Source of the DNA: Sphingomonadales bacterium Ga0077557
GTDB lineage: Bacteria; Pseudomonadota; Alphaproteobacteria; Sphingomonadales; Sphingomonadaceae
Length of the DNA: 64,000 bases
Direction: 5' to 3'
Assembly (NCBI GenBank): GCA_001464615.1
Contig: LNFI01000028.1
Coordinates: forward strand, 108,846 to 172,845
The position numbers and the translations under genes are program-made. Each line of letters opens with the position of its first letter. Position 1 is the stretch's first letter. The notes under the pieces are model-generated. The model was not told the DNA's origin and did no database searches. It worked only from the letters and a program-made list of their open reading frames with translations. Positions 26,529 through 36,020 of the stretch are shown here, in pieces.

Positions 26529-27887
26529 TTACGCCGCCACTTTCGAAATGAAGTCGCTAGCAGTCGTCTTCAGGGTGCCGAGCTGGACGTCAAAGGCATC
26601 AAAGCCCAGACCGACCCGGTCGATATCGCTGGCGACAGTTTCGGTATCCGCACGGATCGCTGCGATCGTGTGCGACATTGAATCGGCGGCCAGGGCGGTT
26701 TCATCGACGCTGGCAGTGATCGCCGTTACGGTCTGCGCCTGCATTTCCATGGCGCGGCGGATTTTTTCGGCCGATGCCTGTACTTCGGCAACGGTCGATC
26801 GAATTGACGCATTGGTTTCAACAGTGGAGCGTGTCGCCGACTGAATTGCGGCGATTTTGCCGGCAATGTCATCGGTTGCGCGCGCGGTCTGATTGGCGAG
26901 GCTTTTCACTTCCTGCGCGACGACAGCAAAGCCGCGCCCGGCATCGCCCGCCCGTGCTGCCTCGATGGTAGCATTCAGCGCCAGCAAATTGGTCTGCCCG
27001 GCAATGTCGCGGATCAGTCCAAGGATCGATTCGATCGATTTGGCGTGGTCACTCAGCGTTTCGGACATGCCCACGGCTGCCCCCGCCTGACCGCTGGCGC
27101 GGGTGGCGATGTCGGCGGCGGCTTCAACCTCGCTCCGCGCATCTTCGATGGCGCGGATCAGCCCGGCGGCGGTTTGTGCCGCTTCGCGCATCGCGACCGC
27201 CGATTGTTCGGCAGCGGCGGCAACCTCGGATGTCTTGCCCAGCATACCGCGGGTTGAACTGGAGGTACGGCTCGCCTGGGCGCGCAGTGCACCGCCTTCA
27301 TGGCTGACGCTTTCGACCATTTTGGCAATGCCATCGCGAAATTCGCCGGCCAGTCGGTCGCGGGCCACGCCAGCGCTGTGGTCGCGATAGGCGTTATAAA
27401 TCGCCACGGTGATCTCGCCTTCCAGCGCGGACAGCCGCATCAGCGTATCGATCAAGGCCGGCAATTTGGGGTCGGCGCGGTCGATCCGGCGCATCAAAAT
27501 GTCGAGCGCGGCGCGGTCGCTGGCATTGATCATCGATAACAGAGCCATCGGCGTCACCCCGCCGACATAGGCAGAGGCCACCGATCGCTCGATCGATTCG
27601 ACCCAGTCTCGTCCGCTGGTATTCAGGAAACGGTTGCGCAGAAAAGTAACGCCAAGATCGATCATTTTGGCGGTTTCATGGGGGGCCCAGGTGCGTTCAT
27701 CGGCAAAGCAGCGCAGCCACTGCTGCCAATACGCTTCGGAAACGACGGTGATCTCTGCTTCCAGCGATGCCCAGACGTCCCTGCTGGCGGCGGCCAGCGA
27801 TCCGTCGAAATCAAACACCCGCAATCGCGCAGACAAATCGATTGCAGCGGCAACGGTGCCAATCGCGGGCAAAGCATGGCTATTCAA
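26529..27887 (-). CDS. Soluble globin-like methyl-accepting chemotaxis protein with Tyr in place of the proximal His
   Basis: A 452-residue paralogue of the next gene, also without membrane segments. The signalling half (about 210-450) is almost the same in sequence, while the N-terminal sensor (about 30-175) has diverged strongly but keeps the helical frame. At the position of the haem-ligating His the sequence is [13 protein letters not shown], so Tyr107 stands where His is expected. The receptor may bind no haem, bind haem through Tyr, or sense something else. It is upstream of the haem-type paralogue with 19 bp between, so both are cotranscribed and would probably join the same receptor clusters. 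Confidence 0.85.
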   Translation of the reverse strand: MNSHALPAIGTVAAAIDLSARLRVFDFDGSLAAASRDVWASLEAEITVVSEAYWQQWLRCFADERTWAPHETAKMIDLGVTFLRNRFLNTSGRDWVESIERSVASAYVGGVTPMALLSMINASDRAALDILMRRIDRADPKLPALIDTLMRLSALEGEITVAIYNAYRDHSAGVARDRLAGEFRDGIAKMVESVSHEGGALRAQASRTSSSTRGMLGKTSEVAAAAEQSAVAMREAAQTAAGLIRAIEDARSEVEAAADIATRASGQAGAAVGMSETLSDHAKSIESILGLIRDIAGQTNLLALNATIEAARAGDAGRGFAVVAQEVKSLANQTARATDDIAGKIAAIQSATRSTVETNASIRSTVAEVQASAEKIRRAMEMQAQTVTAITASVDETALAADSMSHTIAAIRADTETVASDIDRVGLGFDAFDVQLGTLKTTASDFISKVAA

Positions 27888-28110
27888 GGAAATACCTCCA
27901 TGTTGACGCGCCAGGGAACGCGGCGAGTCACAAACTCAAAGCCGGGACTATCCCGATTTGGTTAAGGGCTGGTTAGGAAGCGGGCTTGGCTGGCCGTTTT
28001 TCGGCAATCGCCGCATTGATAATGCAGATGATTTCAAACCAGCCCTTGTGCCGGGTTGCATCGCCACGGCTCACGGCTAATACGGCGGCACAGCAAGCAA
28101 GGATTCCGTC
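27888..28110. other. Gap between divergent chemoreceptor and succinate dehydrogenase operons
   Basis: A 223 bp divergent region that must hold the promoters of the chemoreceptor pair (minus strand) and of sdhCDA (plus strand). Moderately AT-rich patches are present (for example around 27925-27965), but no clear promoter consensus, operator palindrome or riboswitch could be identified by eye. Confidence 0.5.
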
Positions 28111-28542
28111 TTGGCCACCCAACCATCCGTCGCTCCCCCTTCTGCGACACGCCCGCGCTCGCCGCACCTCACCATCTGGAAATGGGGGCCGCATATGCTG
28201 GTCTCCATCCTGCACCGGGCGACCGGGGATGGGATGGCAACAATAGGTACCGTGTTGTTCGTCTGGTGGCTGGCCGCCCTTGCCGGTGGCGAGGCGGCTT
28301 ATGCGCAGTTTCTGGACATTTTTACCGTCCAATCGGGCGCGCTCAACGGGATCGGCTATGTGTTCGGCATTGGCCTCACCTTTGCTTTTTTCCAGCATAT
28401 GGCCAGCGGCATTCGCCACTTGCTGCTTGATACCGGTGCCGGGTTTGAATTGAAGACCAACAAGCTCTGGGCACAATCGACGATGATCGTATCGGTGGTG
28501 CTAACGGTCGCTTATTGGGCCTATTTGCTGGCGGGGAAATAA
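28111..28542 (+). CDS. sdhC: Succinate dehydrogenase cytochrome b556 subunit
   Basis: A 143-residue membrane anchor subunit of complex II. It begins with a proline-rich leader, then RPRSPHLTIWKWGPHMLVSILHRATG cut here to its key part SILHRATG, which holds the quinone-site Ser and Arg. Three transmembrane helices follow. HMASGIRHLLLDTG contains the haem-ligating His (HxxxGxRHLxxD motif). The start is TTG at 28111 with AAGGA about 7 bases upstream; no ATG gives the conserved leader. It heads sdhC-sdhD-sdhA with close or overlapping spacing. The iron-sulfur subunit gene is displaced to 35103. Confidence 0.92.
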   Translation: MATQPSVAPPSATRPRSPHLTIWKWGPHMLVSILHRATGDGMATIGTVLFVWWLAALAGGEAAYAQFLDIFTVQSGALNGIGYVFGIGLTFAFFQHMASGIRHLLLDTGAGFELKTNKLWAQSTMIVSVVLTVAYWAYLLAGK

Positions 28543-28544
28543 TC

Positions 28545-28937
28545 ATGGGTAGCGGAACCGAACTCGGCCGCGTGCGCGGCCTAGGCTCGTCGAACGAAGG
28601 CGCGCATCATTGGTGGCATCAGCGGCTGACCGCCGGTGGCAATCTGGTGTTGATGCTGTGGTTCTTCGCCTCAATGGCGCTGCTCCCCCAGCATGATTAT
28701 GCAACGCTGAAGCTTTGGCTATCCAGCCCGCTCGCCGCCATTCCGATGATCCTGCTGGTCGCCAGCACTTTCTATCATTTCCGTATGGGGTTGCAGGTGC
28801 TGATTGAGGATTATCAGCACGGCGCGATGCGCGTTGCGCTGATGGTGCTGCTGACCTTCTTCACGCTTGGTGCTGCAACCATTGCCATCTTCTCGATCCT
28901 GAAAATCGCTTTCGTCGCCGGAGCACCGCTCGCATGA
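28545..28937 (+). CDS. sdhD: Succinate dehydrogenase membrane anchor subunit
   Basis: A 130-residue integral membrane protein with three helices (about 30-48, 60-82 and 95-120). The [19 protein letters not shown] block at the N-terminus is typical of alphaproteobacterial SdhD, and [17 protein letters not shown] carries the second haem and quinone residues (His and the Asp-Tyr pair). ATG 28545 follows the sdhC stop by 2 bp, and its own stop overlaps sdhA by 4 bp, indicating coupled translation within the complex. Confidence 0.92.
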   Translation: MGSGTELGRVRGLGSSNEGAHHWWHQRLTAGGNLVLMLWFFASMALLPQHDYATLKLWLSSPLAAIPMILLVASTFYHFRMGLQVLIEDYQHGAMRVALMVLLTFFTLGAATIAIFSILKIAFVAGAPLA

Positions 28938-30736
28938 CCGCTGCCTACAAGATCATCGATCACACCTATGACGCGGTTGTTGTTGGCGCGGGCGGCTCGG
29001 GCCTGCGCGCGACGATGGGCATCGCCGAAAGCGGCCTGAAAACGGCGTGCATCACCAAGGTGTTCCCGACCCGCAGCCACACGGTGGCGGCGCAGGGGGG
29101 AATCGCTGCGTCGCTCGGCAATATGGGCCCGGACCACTGGACCTGGCACATGTATGATACCGTCAAGGGCTCCGACTGGCTCGGTGATCAGGACGCGATC
29201 GAATATCTCTGCCGCGAGGCGCCTGCCGCCGTCTACGAGCTGGAACATGCCGGCGTGCCGTTCAGCCGCACTGAAGAGGGCAAGATCTATCAGCGCCCGT
29301 TCGGCGGCATGATGCAGAATATGGGCGAGGGGCCACCCGCGCAGCGCACGTGCGCTGCCGCTGACCGCACCGGCCATGCGATGCTCCACGCGCTCTACCA
29401 GCAGAGCCTGAAATATGACGCTGACTTCTTTATCGAATATTTCGCGCTCGACCTGATCATGGAGAACGGCGTGTGCCGGGGCGTGATCGCCTTGTGCATG
29501 GATGACGGATCGATCCACCGTTTCCGCAGCCACCAGACCGTTCTGGCGACGGGCGGCTATGGCCGCTGCTATTTCTCGGCGACGTCGGCACATACCTGCA
29601 CCGGCGACGGCGGCGGCATGGTGCTGCGCGCGGGGCTGCCGCTGCAGGACATGGAGTTCGTCCAGTTCCACCCGACGGGGATTTACGGCGCTGGCGTGCT
29701 GATCACCGAAGGCGCGCGCGGCGAGGGCGGATACCTCACCAATAGCGAAGGCGAGCGCTTCATGGAGCGCTATGCCCCGAGCGCCAAAGATCTTGCCTCG
29801 CGCGACGTGGTTTCACGATCGATGGCGATGGAAATCCGCGAGGGGCGCGGCGTCGGCAAGGAGAAGGACCATATCTATCTCCATCTCGACCATATCGACC
29901 CCAAGGTGCTGGCTGAGCGGCTCCCCGGTATCACCGAGACGGGCAAGATCTTCGCGGGCGTCGATCTGACGCGCCAGCCTTTGCCGGTGGCACCGACGGT
30001 GCATTACAACATGGGCGGCATCCCCTGTAACTTCCACGGCGAGGTCGTGAACCTGAAGGACGGCAACCCCGACAGCGTCGTCCCCGGCCTGTTCGCGGTG
30101 GGCGAGGCGGCGTGCGTTTCGGTCCACGGCGCCAACCGTTTGGGCTCCAACTCGCTGATCGATCTGGTGGTGTTCGGCCGTGCGACCGGCAAGCGCATTG
30201 CGGAGATCACTCGCCCACAAGGCGCACACAATCCGCTGCCCAAGGGCTCGGAAGAATTGTCGCTCGGCCGGCTCGATCATTTCCGCAATGCCAAGGGCAG
30301 CAAGCCAACCGCCCAAATCCGCGGCGAGATGCAGCGCACGATGCAGAAGAACTGCGCCGTTTTCCGCGACAACGCGCTGCTGGCTGAGGGCAAGCAAAAG
30401 ATGGGCGAGATCTACGCATCGATGGCCGATGTCGGCATCGTCGATCGCTCGCTGATCTGGAACACCGATCTGGTCGAAACGCTCGAACTCGATAATCTGC
30501 TCGCCCAGGCGGTGGTAACGGTGAACTCCGCCGCCAACCGCCAGGAATCACGCGGCGCGCATGTCAACGAAGACTTCCCCAACCGCGACGACGCCAACTG
30601 GATGAAGCACACCATCGCGACGTTCGATGGCTGGGGCGGCAAGGGCGGCGCGGTCGCGATCGATTATCGCCCGGTGCACGATTACACGCTCACCGATGAC
30701 ATCGAGTATATCAAGCCGAAGAAGCGGGTGTATTGA
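28934..30736 (+). CDS. sdhA: Succinate dehydrogenase flavoprotein subunit
   Basis: Oxidises succinate to fumarate and passes electrons through SdhB to quinone. The 600-residue protein has the FAD fold ([15 protein letters not shown]), the covalent FAD attachment His49 in [11 protein letters not shown], and substrate-site blocks such as [21 protein letters not shown] and [14 protein letters not shown], given here in part. Length and layout are normal for the family. It is the third gene of the sdh cluster and the last of the contiguous part: five unrelated genes now lie between it and sdhB. Confidence 0.97.
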   Translation: MTAAYKIIDHTYDAVVVGAGGSGLRATMGIAESGLKTACITKVFPTRSHTVAAQGGIAASLGNMGPDHWTWHMYDTVKGSDWLGDQDAIEYLCREAPAAVYELEHAGVPFSRTEEGKIYQRPFGGMMQNMGEGPPAQRTCAAADRTGHAMLHALYQQSLKYDADFFIEYFALDLIMENGVCRGVIALCMDDGSIHRFRSHQTVLATGGYGRCYFSATSAHTCTGDGGGMVLRAGLPLQDMEFVQFHPTGIYGAGVLITEGARGEGGYLTNSEGERFMERYAPSAKDLASRDVVSRSMAMEIREGRGVGKEKDHIYLHLDHIDPKVLAERLPGITETGKIFAGVDLTRQPLPVAPTVHYNMGGIPCNFHGEVVNLKDGNPDSVVPGLFAVGEAACVSVHGANRLGSNSLIDLVVFGRATGKRIAEITRPQGAHNPLPKGSEELSLGRLDHFRNAKGSKPTAQIRGEMQRTMQKNCAVFRDNALLAEGKQKMGEIYASMADVGIVDRSLIWNTDLVETLELDNLLAQAVVTVNSAANRQESRGAHVNEDFPNRDDANWMKHTIATFDGWGGKGGAVAIDYRPVHDYTLTDDIEYIKPKKRVY

Positions 30737-30832
30737 CGCCCGTTCAATAATTTGATCGCTAGTTAAACGCCAGGGTCCACTTGACGGGCGGCCCTGCCTT
30801 GTTCGATGATGATGTCGGGGAGGGTTTGCGTG

Positions 30833-31165
30833 ATGATGATTCTAGTTGCAGCGACTTTACTTGCGGCGGGATCACTTGCTGCCGCGCGAGGCGATTCGCG
30901 AAACACACCGTCGTCAGGCCCAATTATAATTAATCCCAAGCCCAATACGCCTTCGCCGATTGGACCACGATTTCGGCCAACACGCGGAGAATTCAGCAAT
31001 CCTGAAAATTTCCGCTTGGCACTCGAAGCCTACAGGGAGAGACTTGAGGCTTGGCAGCTATCGGCTGACGAAAATGTGACGATTAAGTATAAAGAGGAGC
31101 TGAAAGGATACCGCTCGGGAATAGAGGTTTATCGTCGCGCGATCGAACAGTCGAAGGGCCAGTAA
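30833..31165 (+). CDS. Exported protein of unknown function
   Basis: A 110-residue protein with a cleavable signal (MMILVAATLLAAGSLAAARG) and a mature part split into a proline-rich segment (NPKPNTPSPIGPRF) and a charged helical region (about 58-105). No domain was recognised. The start is uncertain among GTG 30830, ATG 30833 and ATG 30836; all lie after GGGGAGGG at 30817-30824, so the ATG at 30833 is the best guess. Its base composition is visibly less GC-rich than the sdh genes. It is followed after 5 bp by another unknown gene, and both are probably cotranscribed. Confidence 0.65.
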   Translation: MMILVAATLLAAGSLAAARGDSRNTPSSGPIIINPKPNTPSPIGPRFRPTRGEFSNPENFRLALEAYRERLEAWQLSADENVTIKYKEELKGYRSGIEVYRRAIEQSKGQ

Positions 31166-31170
31166 AATAG

Positions 31171-31734
31171 ATGCAGTTGCTAAACGAAACCGCAGCATTT
31201 GATGCGCAAGTTGCAAACTATTGGTTAAGCTTCAAATACGGTATCCTGGTTCTCGGGCTGCCAACATTGGCTTGTACGATAGTCATTGTCGGGTCGATCG
31301 CGTTCGCTTTAGCATTTATACGTCCGCGTGTCGGCTTGGCGCAAAGTGTTCCTTTCGTGACTGCTTTTGCCATGATCGGAAGTGTGGCCGGCGTCATTGC
31401 AGGTGCGTCGATGGAGGCAATCGTCGGCGGTATCTTGACGGCAATATTGGGTATCGTGTCGTCGCTGCTGACGTGGTTGTTCGGCAAGGAAACCTTACGC
31501 ATTTGGCGGCCGGTCATTCCATGGGCGTTGATCGCCCTGCTCATGTCGACGTTGACAGGGCTGATTGTTGGAGGTGCCCGTCGCGCCCAGATCATCGCCA
31601 GCGACATTGCCCAAGAGCAGGCCAAGTTCGAGAATCAAAACATCTACGGCCCGGTGGAGCTCGAACGCCGCCGGGCGATCATGAAAAAATGCATCGAAGA
31701 ACGCGACGCGCGGCAAGCTGCCGCAGATTGCTAG
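31171..31734 (+). CDS. Multi-pass membrane protein of unknown function
   Basis: A 187-residue protein with hydrophobic segments at about 24-49, 60-80, 84-106 and 114-133, followed by a soluble, charged C-terminal helix with two Cys at about 170 and 187. The middle region GSVAGVIAGASMEAIVGGIL is glycine-rich, as in small membrane proteins with tight helix packing. No family was recognised. It shares with the preceding gene a lower GC content than the surroundings. The pair lies in the segment that separates sdhA from sdhB. Confidence 0.65.
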   Translation: MQLLNETAAFDAQVANYWLSFKYGILVLGLPTLACTIVIVGSIAFALAFIRPRVGLAQSVPFVTAFAMIGSVAGVIAGASMEAIVGGILTAILGIVSSLLTWLFGKETLRIWRPVIPWALIALLMSTLTGLIVGGARRAQIIASDIAQEQAKFENQNIYGPVELERRRAIMKKCIEERDARQAAADC

Positions 31735-31803
31735 GGGCGGGAATACTCGTTGACATTGCGGGTGTGAAACACTGAAATGCCGCGTCACGATTAGGGGCAG
31801 GGC

Positions 31804-32796
31804 TTGCGAACACTGTCAACGATACGGTTGATCTTGACGGTGTTGCTTGCCGCGCTTGCGGGTGCCTCCACCGCGCAGCGCCCCACCTATCGCGCCCCGC
31901 AGCATACCCGCGCGCCACTGCCGGTTGGCGCGACGCCTGAAGACTTTGTCGCCTTTGCCAATGGCGGCATGCAGATTGAGCGGGATCGTGCGCCTGATGA
32001 CGAGCTGGCTGAGCATCGTCGCCTGGTCAGCGCGCTCGATGGCTTGTTGCCCCAGCGCAAGGGCATGGTTGATGCCTATGTGGTGTCGATCGCGCTTGAT
32101 AGCGATCCGGTGTTCGGGCGCGAAGCGCGTGAGGCGGCGAAGGTGCTCGCGCGGCGCTATGACGCGGCTGGCCGCACGATTGTGCTGGCGGGCAGCGACG
32201 GCACCGGTCCCAGCGATTTGCCGCGCGGGTCGCCCGGCCATCTTGCGCTGGCCCTCGCCCGCATCGCCGAACTCATCGACAAGAGCGAGGATGGGTTGGT
32301 GCTCTACACCACCAGCCACGGCGCGCCGATTGGGATCATCTATAACGATGCCGATCAGGGCTATGGCGCTATCTCGCCCAATCGGCTGGCGGCGGTGCTC
32401 GGCGCGCTTGGGGTTGATCGGCGGCTCGTCATTGTCAGCGCCTGTTATTCGGGCAGCTTTGTCCCCGCCCTGGCCAATGCCGATACCGCGATCCTTACCG
32501 CCTCCGCCGGCGATCGAACGTCATTCGGCTGCCAGTCCGATAATGACTGGACCTTCTATGGCGACGCGCTGATCAACCATGCGCTGCGCAAAGCCCAGCC
32601 GTTAGCCGCCGCCAGTGCGGAGGCTGTGGCGCTGGTCGGCCAGTGGGAGCAGCAGGGGCGGCTCAAACCATCGCTGCCGCAAGTGCTGATTGGCGACCGG
32701 GCGACCGCGTGGCTGGCACAGCTAGACCGGCGGACCCCTGCGGCGACGACGGCATCGGTCGGCCGTCCGGCGACGGTGCTGCTCGACCAGCGCTAG
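31804..32796 (+). CDS. Exported C13-family (legumain-like) cysteine peptidase
   Basis: A 330-residue protein with a signal peptide (about 1-22). The caspase-like fold is recognised by the catalytic pair His172 in TTSHGAP and Cys214 in SACYSGSF, the arrangement of peptidase family C13. Neighbouring strand segments AYVVSIALDSD and RLVIVSACYSG fit the same fold. Bacterial members are poorly characterised and are usually exported. The start is TTG at 31804, preceded by AGGGGCAGGG. It is third in a group inserted between sdhA and sdhB; a functional tie to the two small unknown genes before it is possible but not shown. Confidence 0.84.
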   Translation: MRTLSTIRLILTVLLAALAGASTAQRPTYRAPQHTRAPLPVGATPEDFVAFANGGMQIERDRAPDDELAEHRRLVSALDGLLPQRKGMVDAYVVSIALDSDPVFGREAREAAKVLARRYDAAGRTIVLAGSDGTGPSDLPRGSPGHLALALARIAELIDKSEDGLVLYTTSHGAPIGIIYNDADQGYGAISPNRLAAVLGALGVDRRLVIVSACYSGSFVPALANADTAILTASAGDRTSFGCQSDNDWTFYGDALINHALRKAQPLAAASAEAVALVGQWEQQGRLKPSLPQVLIGDRATAWLAQLDRRTPAATTASVGRPATVLLDQR

Positions 32797-32830
32797 AGTC
32801 TGATGACTTTGGATTGGACCAACCCAAACC

Positions 32831-32911
32831 CCGTTCGCCCTGAGCGAAGTCGAAGGGCATGCGAAGCGCGTGGGCTTAGACTTCCCCCGGACCTGATCCG
32901 GGGCCGAACGG
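32831..32911. repeat. Compound palindromic repeat downstream of the C13 peptidase gene
   Basis: Starts with CCGTTCGCCCTGAGCGAAGT (the family inserted in pccA) and ends with a CCCCGGACCTGATCCGGGG hairpin followed by CCGAACGG, so the outer CCGTTCG and CGAACGG pair. The two halves come from different repeat types, which suggests a mosaic element. It lies in the 149 bp gap between two convergent genes and may also serve as a terminator. Confidence 0.7.
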
Positions 32912-32945
32912 GTATGAGGTTGAAGCGACCTAACGTCATCACGCT

Positions 32946-34094
32946 CTAACGCCAGCGCAGATTGGCCCGGCTCAGATCGGCCACTGATTTAGCGCCCATC
33001 AACTTCATATCGCGGACAATCTCTGCCTGAAGATTGCCGAGCGTCCGTTCCACCCCGGCCTGGCCCGCCGCCGCCAGCGCATAAAGATAGAGCCGCCCGC
33101 CCGAACACGCCTTGGCGCCAACGCTCAGCGCCTTCAGGACGTGGCTGCCGCGCGTAATGCCGCCGTCGCAAATTACATCGATCTTGTCGCCCACCGCATC
33201 GACGATCTCCGCCAGTTGATCGAAGGGTGCGCGCGATCCGTCCAATTGCCGCCCGCCATGGTTGGAGACCATGATCGCCGTCGCGCCGATATCGACCGCG
33301 CGCTGCGCATCGCCCACCGACATGATCCCCTTCAGGCAGAATTCCCCACCCCAATCGGCGCGGATCGCTTCGGCGGTCTTCCAGTCAAGCGACTGATCGA
33401 GCATCTTGGTGAAATACTCGCCGACCGACATCGATTTGCGCGACCCCTCGTCGAGATGATCTTTCAGGTTGGAAAGTTCGAATGGCTCACGCAGCAGATA
33501 ATCCAGCGTCCAGCGCGGGTGCATCGCAAAGCTGAGCGCTGACGACGGCGTGATGCGCGGCGGTGAGGTGAAGCCCGTCCGCAGGCACCGCTCACGGTTG
33601 CCGCCGACGATCGTATCAACGGTGAGCGCGATCGCATCGAACTTCGCCGCCTTGCACGCGGCGATCATCGCCGCGTTCAGCCCCTTGTCTTTGTGGACAT
33701 AGAGCTGGAATAATTTGGGTGAGGCAAACGTCCGCCCAATCTCTTCAATGCTCACTGTGGCGAGCGAGGAGATTCCGAACCAGGTATCGAATTTCTCCGC
33801 CGCTGCCGCCACCGCCCGCTCGCCGCGCCAGTGGAACAGCCGTTGCAGCGCGGTGGGGGACAGGAACAGCGGCATCGCGATGCGCTTGCCCATCACGGTC
33901 ACCCTGGTGTCGATGTCCTGCACGCCGGCGAGCACATTGGGTACCAGGTCGCAATCGTCGAAAGCGGCGGTATTGCGCCGTCGCGTTACCTCGTCGTCCG
34001 CCGCGCCGTCGATGTAATGAAACACCGGCCCCGGCAGCCGCGCTTTGGCCAGCCGCCGGAAATCATCCACATTATGGCACTGGTCGAGCCGCAT
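32946..34094 (-). CDS. FMN-dependent alpha-hydroxy-acid dehydrogenase (L-lactate dehydrogenase type)
   Basis: A 382-residue TIM-barrel flavoprotein of the LldD/glycolate oxidase family that oxidises L-2-hydroxy acids and reduces quinone or cytochrome. Signature segments are FHYIDGAADDE, PLFLSPTALQRLFH, QLYVHKD, KGIMSVGDAQRA and the active-site block SNHGGRQLDGSRAP, with the catalytic His and the substrate-binding Arg. The gene lies upstream of nothing on its strand and 39 bp downstream of an SDR gene, with which it is probably cotranscribed. L-lactate is a likely substrate, but mandelate or glycolate cannot be excluded. Confidence 0.88.
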   Translation of the reverse strand: MRLDQCHNVDDFRRLAKARLPGPVFHYIDGAADDEVTRRRNTAAFDDCDLVPNVLAGVQDIDTRVTVMGKRIAMPLFLSPTALQRLFHWRGERAVAAAAEKFDTWFGISSLATVSIEEIGRTFASPKLFQLYVHKDKGLNAAMIAACKAAKFDAIALTVDTIVGGNRERCLRTGFTSPPRITPSSALSFAMHPRWTLDYLLREPFELSNLKDHLDEGSRKSMSVGEYFTKMLDQSLDWKTAEAIRADWGGEFCLKGIMSVGDAQRAVDIGATAIMVSNHGGRQLDGSRAPFDQLAEIVDAVGDKIDVICDGGITRGSHVLKALSVGAKACSGGRLYLYALAAAGQAGVERTLGNLQAEIVRDMKLMGAKSVADLSRANLRWR

Positions 34095-34133
34095 TGCCGC
34101 TGGCTAGGCGGCTCGACCAGCAAGGGCAAGGCT

Positions 34134-34877
34134 TCAGATCGTGAAGCCGCCATCGACGTCGATTGCGGCACCGGTGATATAGCTTGCCTCATCGCTGGCA
34201 AGGAAAGCGGCGAGCGCTGCCACTTCTTCGACCTTGCCATAACGGCCCAGCGCGACATGCGGTGTCAGGACCGACGCGAACGGCCCATCGGCGGGGTTCA
34301 GATCGGTATCGATCGGACCCGGCTGAATGACGTTGACCAATATGCCGCGCGGGCCAAGATCGCGTGCCCAACCGCGTGCAAGGCCAGCAACCGCCGCTTT
34401 GGTCGCGCCATAGACGGCACCACCGGCGACCGGCATCGAATGGGCGTTGATGCTGCCGATGATCAAGATACGCCCGCCATCGCTCAGCAAGGGCACCGCT
34501 GCCTTGGTGCCAGCGAACACCCCATCAACATTGATCGCAAAAGTCTTGTCGAAATTGTCCTGCGTGTCGGCGCTGATCGGCGCGAAATTGGCGATGCCAG
34601 CATTGTGGACCAGAATGTCGAGCCCGCCCAGCGCAGTTGCAGCCTCTTGCACCGCCGCTGCCGTCGCGGCCCCGTCAGCCGCATCGGCCTGGATCGCCAG
34701 CCCTTTTCGGCCGCTGGCGGTGATCGCGGCAACCGTCTGATTGGCCGCTGTCTGATTGCCTGCATAGGTGATGACGACATCGGCCCCGTCTTCGGCCAGC
34801 CGTTTTGCGATCGCCGCGCCAATGCCGCGCGATCCGCCCGTAACCAGTGCCTTTTTGCCGTCCAGTTTCTTGCTCAT
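34134..34877 (-). CDS. Short-chain dehydrogenase/reductase (3-oxoacyl-ACP-reductase-like)
   Basis: A 247-residue classical SDR. The cofactor motif TGGSRGIGAAIAKRLAEDGA is at the N-terminus, VHNAGIAN follows, and the catalytic residues are in IIGSINAHSMPVAGGAVYGATKAA (Ser, Tyr and Lys of YGATK). The C-terminal AAIDVDGGFTI ending is the standard SDR close. ATG at 34877 was chosen because GGAGGGACGAAGATC precedes it on the minus strand; a longer frame upstream has no such support. It is divergent from sdhB, whose start is 225 bp away. Confidence 0.9.
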   Translation of the reverse strand: MSKKLDGKKALVTGGSRGIGAAIAKRLAEDGADVVITYAGNQTAANQTVAAITASGRKGLAIQADAADGAATAAAVQEAATALGGLDILVHNAGIANFAPISADTQDNFDKTFAINVDGVFAGTKAAVPLLSDGGRILIIGSINAHSMPVAGGAVYGATKAAVAGLARGWARDLGPRGILVNVIQPGPIDTDLNPADGPFASVLTPHVALGRYGKVEEVAALAAFLASDEASYITGAAIDVDGGFTI

Positions 34878-35102
34878 GATCTTCGTCCCTCCGCGCCGGG
34901 AACGATCGGGCTGACCGTCGGCGTCGCGAGGAGAGATGGGGCGGCGGGACGATGGATCAATCGGTGGCGGCTGAGGAAAACTTCGCGGCAATAAACATTC
35001 CCGATTGTTGCCCACAAATGTTTGCGACCCCGCGCGCCCTCATGTATCGGCTATCGGCGGGGGCCGGTGATGCCCCTCGCCAGCAATGGGACGCGTTACA
35101 CA
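34878..35102. other. Divergent promoter region of the SDR gene and sdhB
   Basis: A 225 bp gap between the divergent starts at 34877 and 35103. Because sdhB is cut off from sdhCDA, it must have its own promoter here. A somewhat AT-rich stretch is seen at 34975-35030 (for example around GCAATAAACATTCCC), but no confident promoter or operator could be named by eye. Confidence 0.45.
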
Positions 35103-35888
35103 ATGGCCGAATTTTTTCTTCCCGCGAACAGCAAGGTCAAGCCGCAGGGCAAGGTCCACAAGGCAGCGTCAGGCGCCACGCGGATCAAGAAATTCAAAAT
35201 CTATCGCTATGATCCCGATAGCGGCCAGAACCCGCATTTCGATACGTTCGAGGTTGATCTCGACTCCTGCGGCCCAATGGTGCTCGACGCGCTGATCAAG
35301 ATGAAGGCCGAGCAGGACAGCTCGCTTACCTTCCGCCGCTCGTGCCGTGAGGGGATTTGCGGGTCGTGTTCGATGAACATCGATGGCAGCAACACGCTCG
35401 CCTGCACCAAGGCGATTGAGGATGTGAAGGGCGATGTCCAGATCACGCCGCTCCCTGCGATGAGCGTGATCAAGGATCTCGTCCCCGATTTCACGCATTT
35501 CTACGCGCAATATGCCTCGATCAAGCCGTGGTTGCAGACCGTTACGCCGCCGCCTTCGGGTAAGGAACGGCTCCAGTCGCCGGCGGATCGCGCCAAGCTC
35601 GACGGGCTCTATGAGTGCATCCTGTGCGCCTGCTGCTCGACCAGCTGCCCGAGCTATTGGTGGAATGCCGACAAGTTCTTGGGGCCCGCCATCCTGCTCC
35701 AGGCCTATCGCTGGCTCGCCGACAGCCGCGACGAGATGACCGGTGAGCGGCTCGACGAGCTTGAGGATCCGTTCCGGCTCTATCGCTGCCACACCATCAT
35801 GAATTGCGCCAATGTCTGCCCCAAGGGCCTGAACCCGGCCAAGGCGATTGCCGAGATCAAGAAGATGGAAGTCGAACGCGTGGTGTGA
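35103..35888 (+). CDS. sdhB: Succinate dehydrogenase iron-sulfur subunit
   Basis: A 261-residue subunit that carries electrons from SdhA to the quinone site through three clusters. The [2Fe-2S] ligands are Cys81, Cys86, Cys89 and Cys101 (CREGICGSC then C). The C-terminal ferredoxin domain has [12 protein letters not shown] and [14 protein letters not shown], which hold the [4Fe-4S] and [3Fe-4S] clusters. ATG 35103 gives the usual [12 protein letters not shown] start of sphingomonad SdhB. Length is normal. It is separated from sdhA by about 4.4 kb with five genes, two of them on the opposite strand, so it is expressed from its own promoter. Confidence 0.97.
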   Translation: MAEFFLPANSKVKPQGKVHKAASGATRIKKFKIYRYDPDSGQNPHFDTFEVDLDSCGPMVLDALIKMKAEQDSSLTFRRSCREGICGSCSMNIDGSNTLACTKAIEDVKGDVQITPLPAMSVIKDLVPDFTHFYAQYASIKPWLQTVTPPPSGKERLQSPADRAKLDGLYECILCACCSTSCPSYWWNADKFLGPAILLQAYRWLADSRDEMTGERLDELEDPFRLYRCHTIMNCANVCPKGLNPAKAIAEIKKMEVERVV

Positions 35889-35923
35889 CGCGCGGCGACT
35901 GGTGATCTGGGAGCCCGTTTGTT

Positions 35924-35960
35924 GGCGGGGCCCGTTCCCGCCGAACGCTTGCCCTTTTTT
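35924..35960 (+). terminator. Possible intrinsic terminator after sdhB
   Basis: A GC-rich inverted repeat (GGCGGG at 35924-35929 and CCCGCC at 35937-35942) lies 35 bp after the sdhB stop and is followed by a six-T run at 35955-35960. The distance of about 12 bases between stem and T-run is longer than ideal, so the call is tentative. Confidence 0.4.
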
Positions 35961-36020
35961 CGCCTTTAGTCGCCACTAGCCGATGAGCATCGTTGACGCG
36001 GCGGATTGAGGGACTGGTTG

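Noticed and set aside
27973..28476. Minus-strand frame of 167 codons covering the sdhC region
   Set aside because: It overlaps sdhC almost entirely and has no ribosome binding site or family match.
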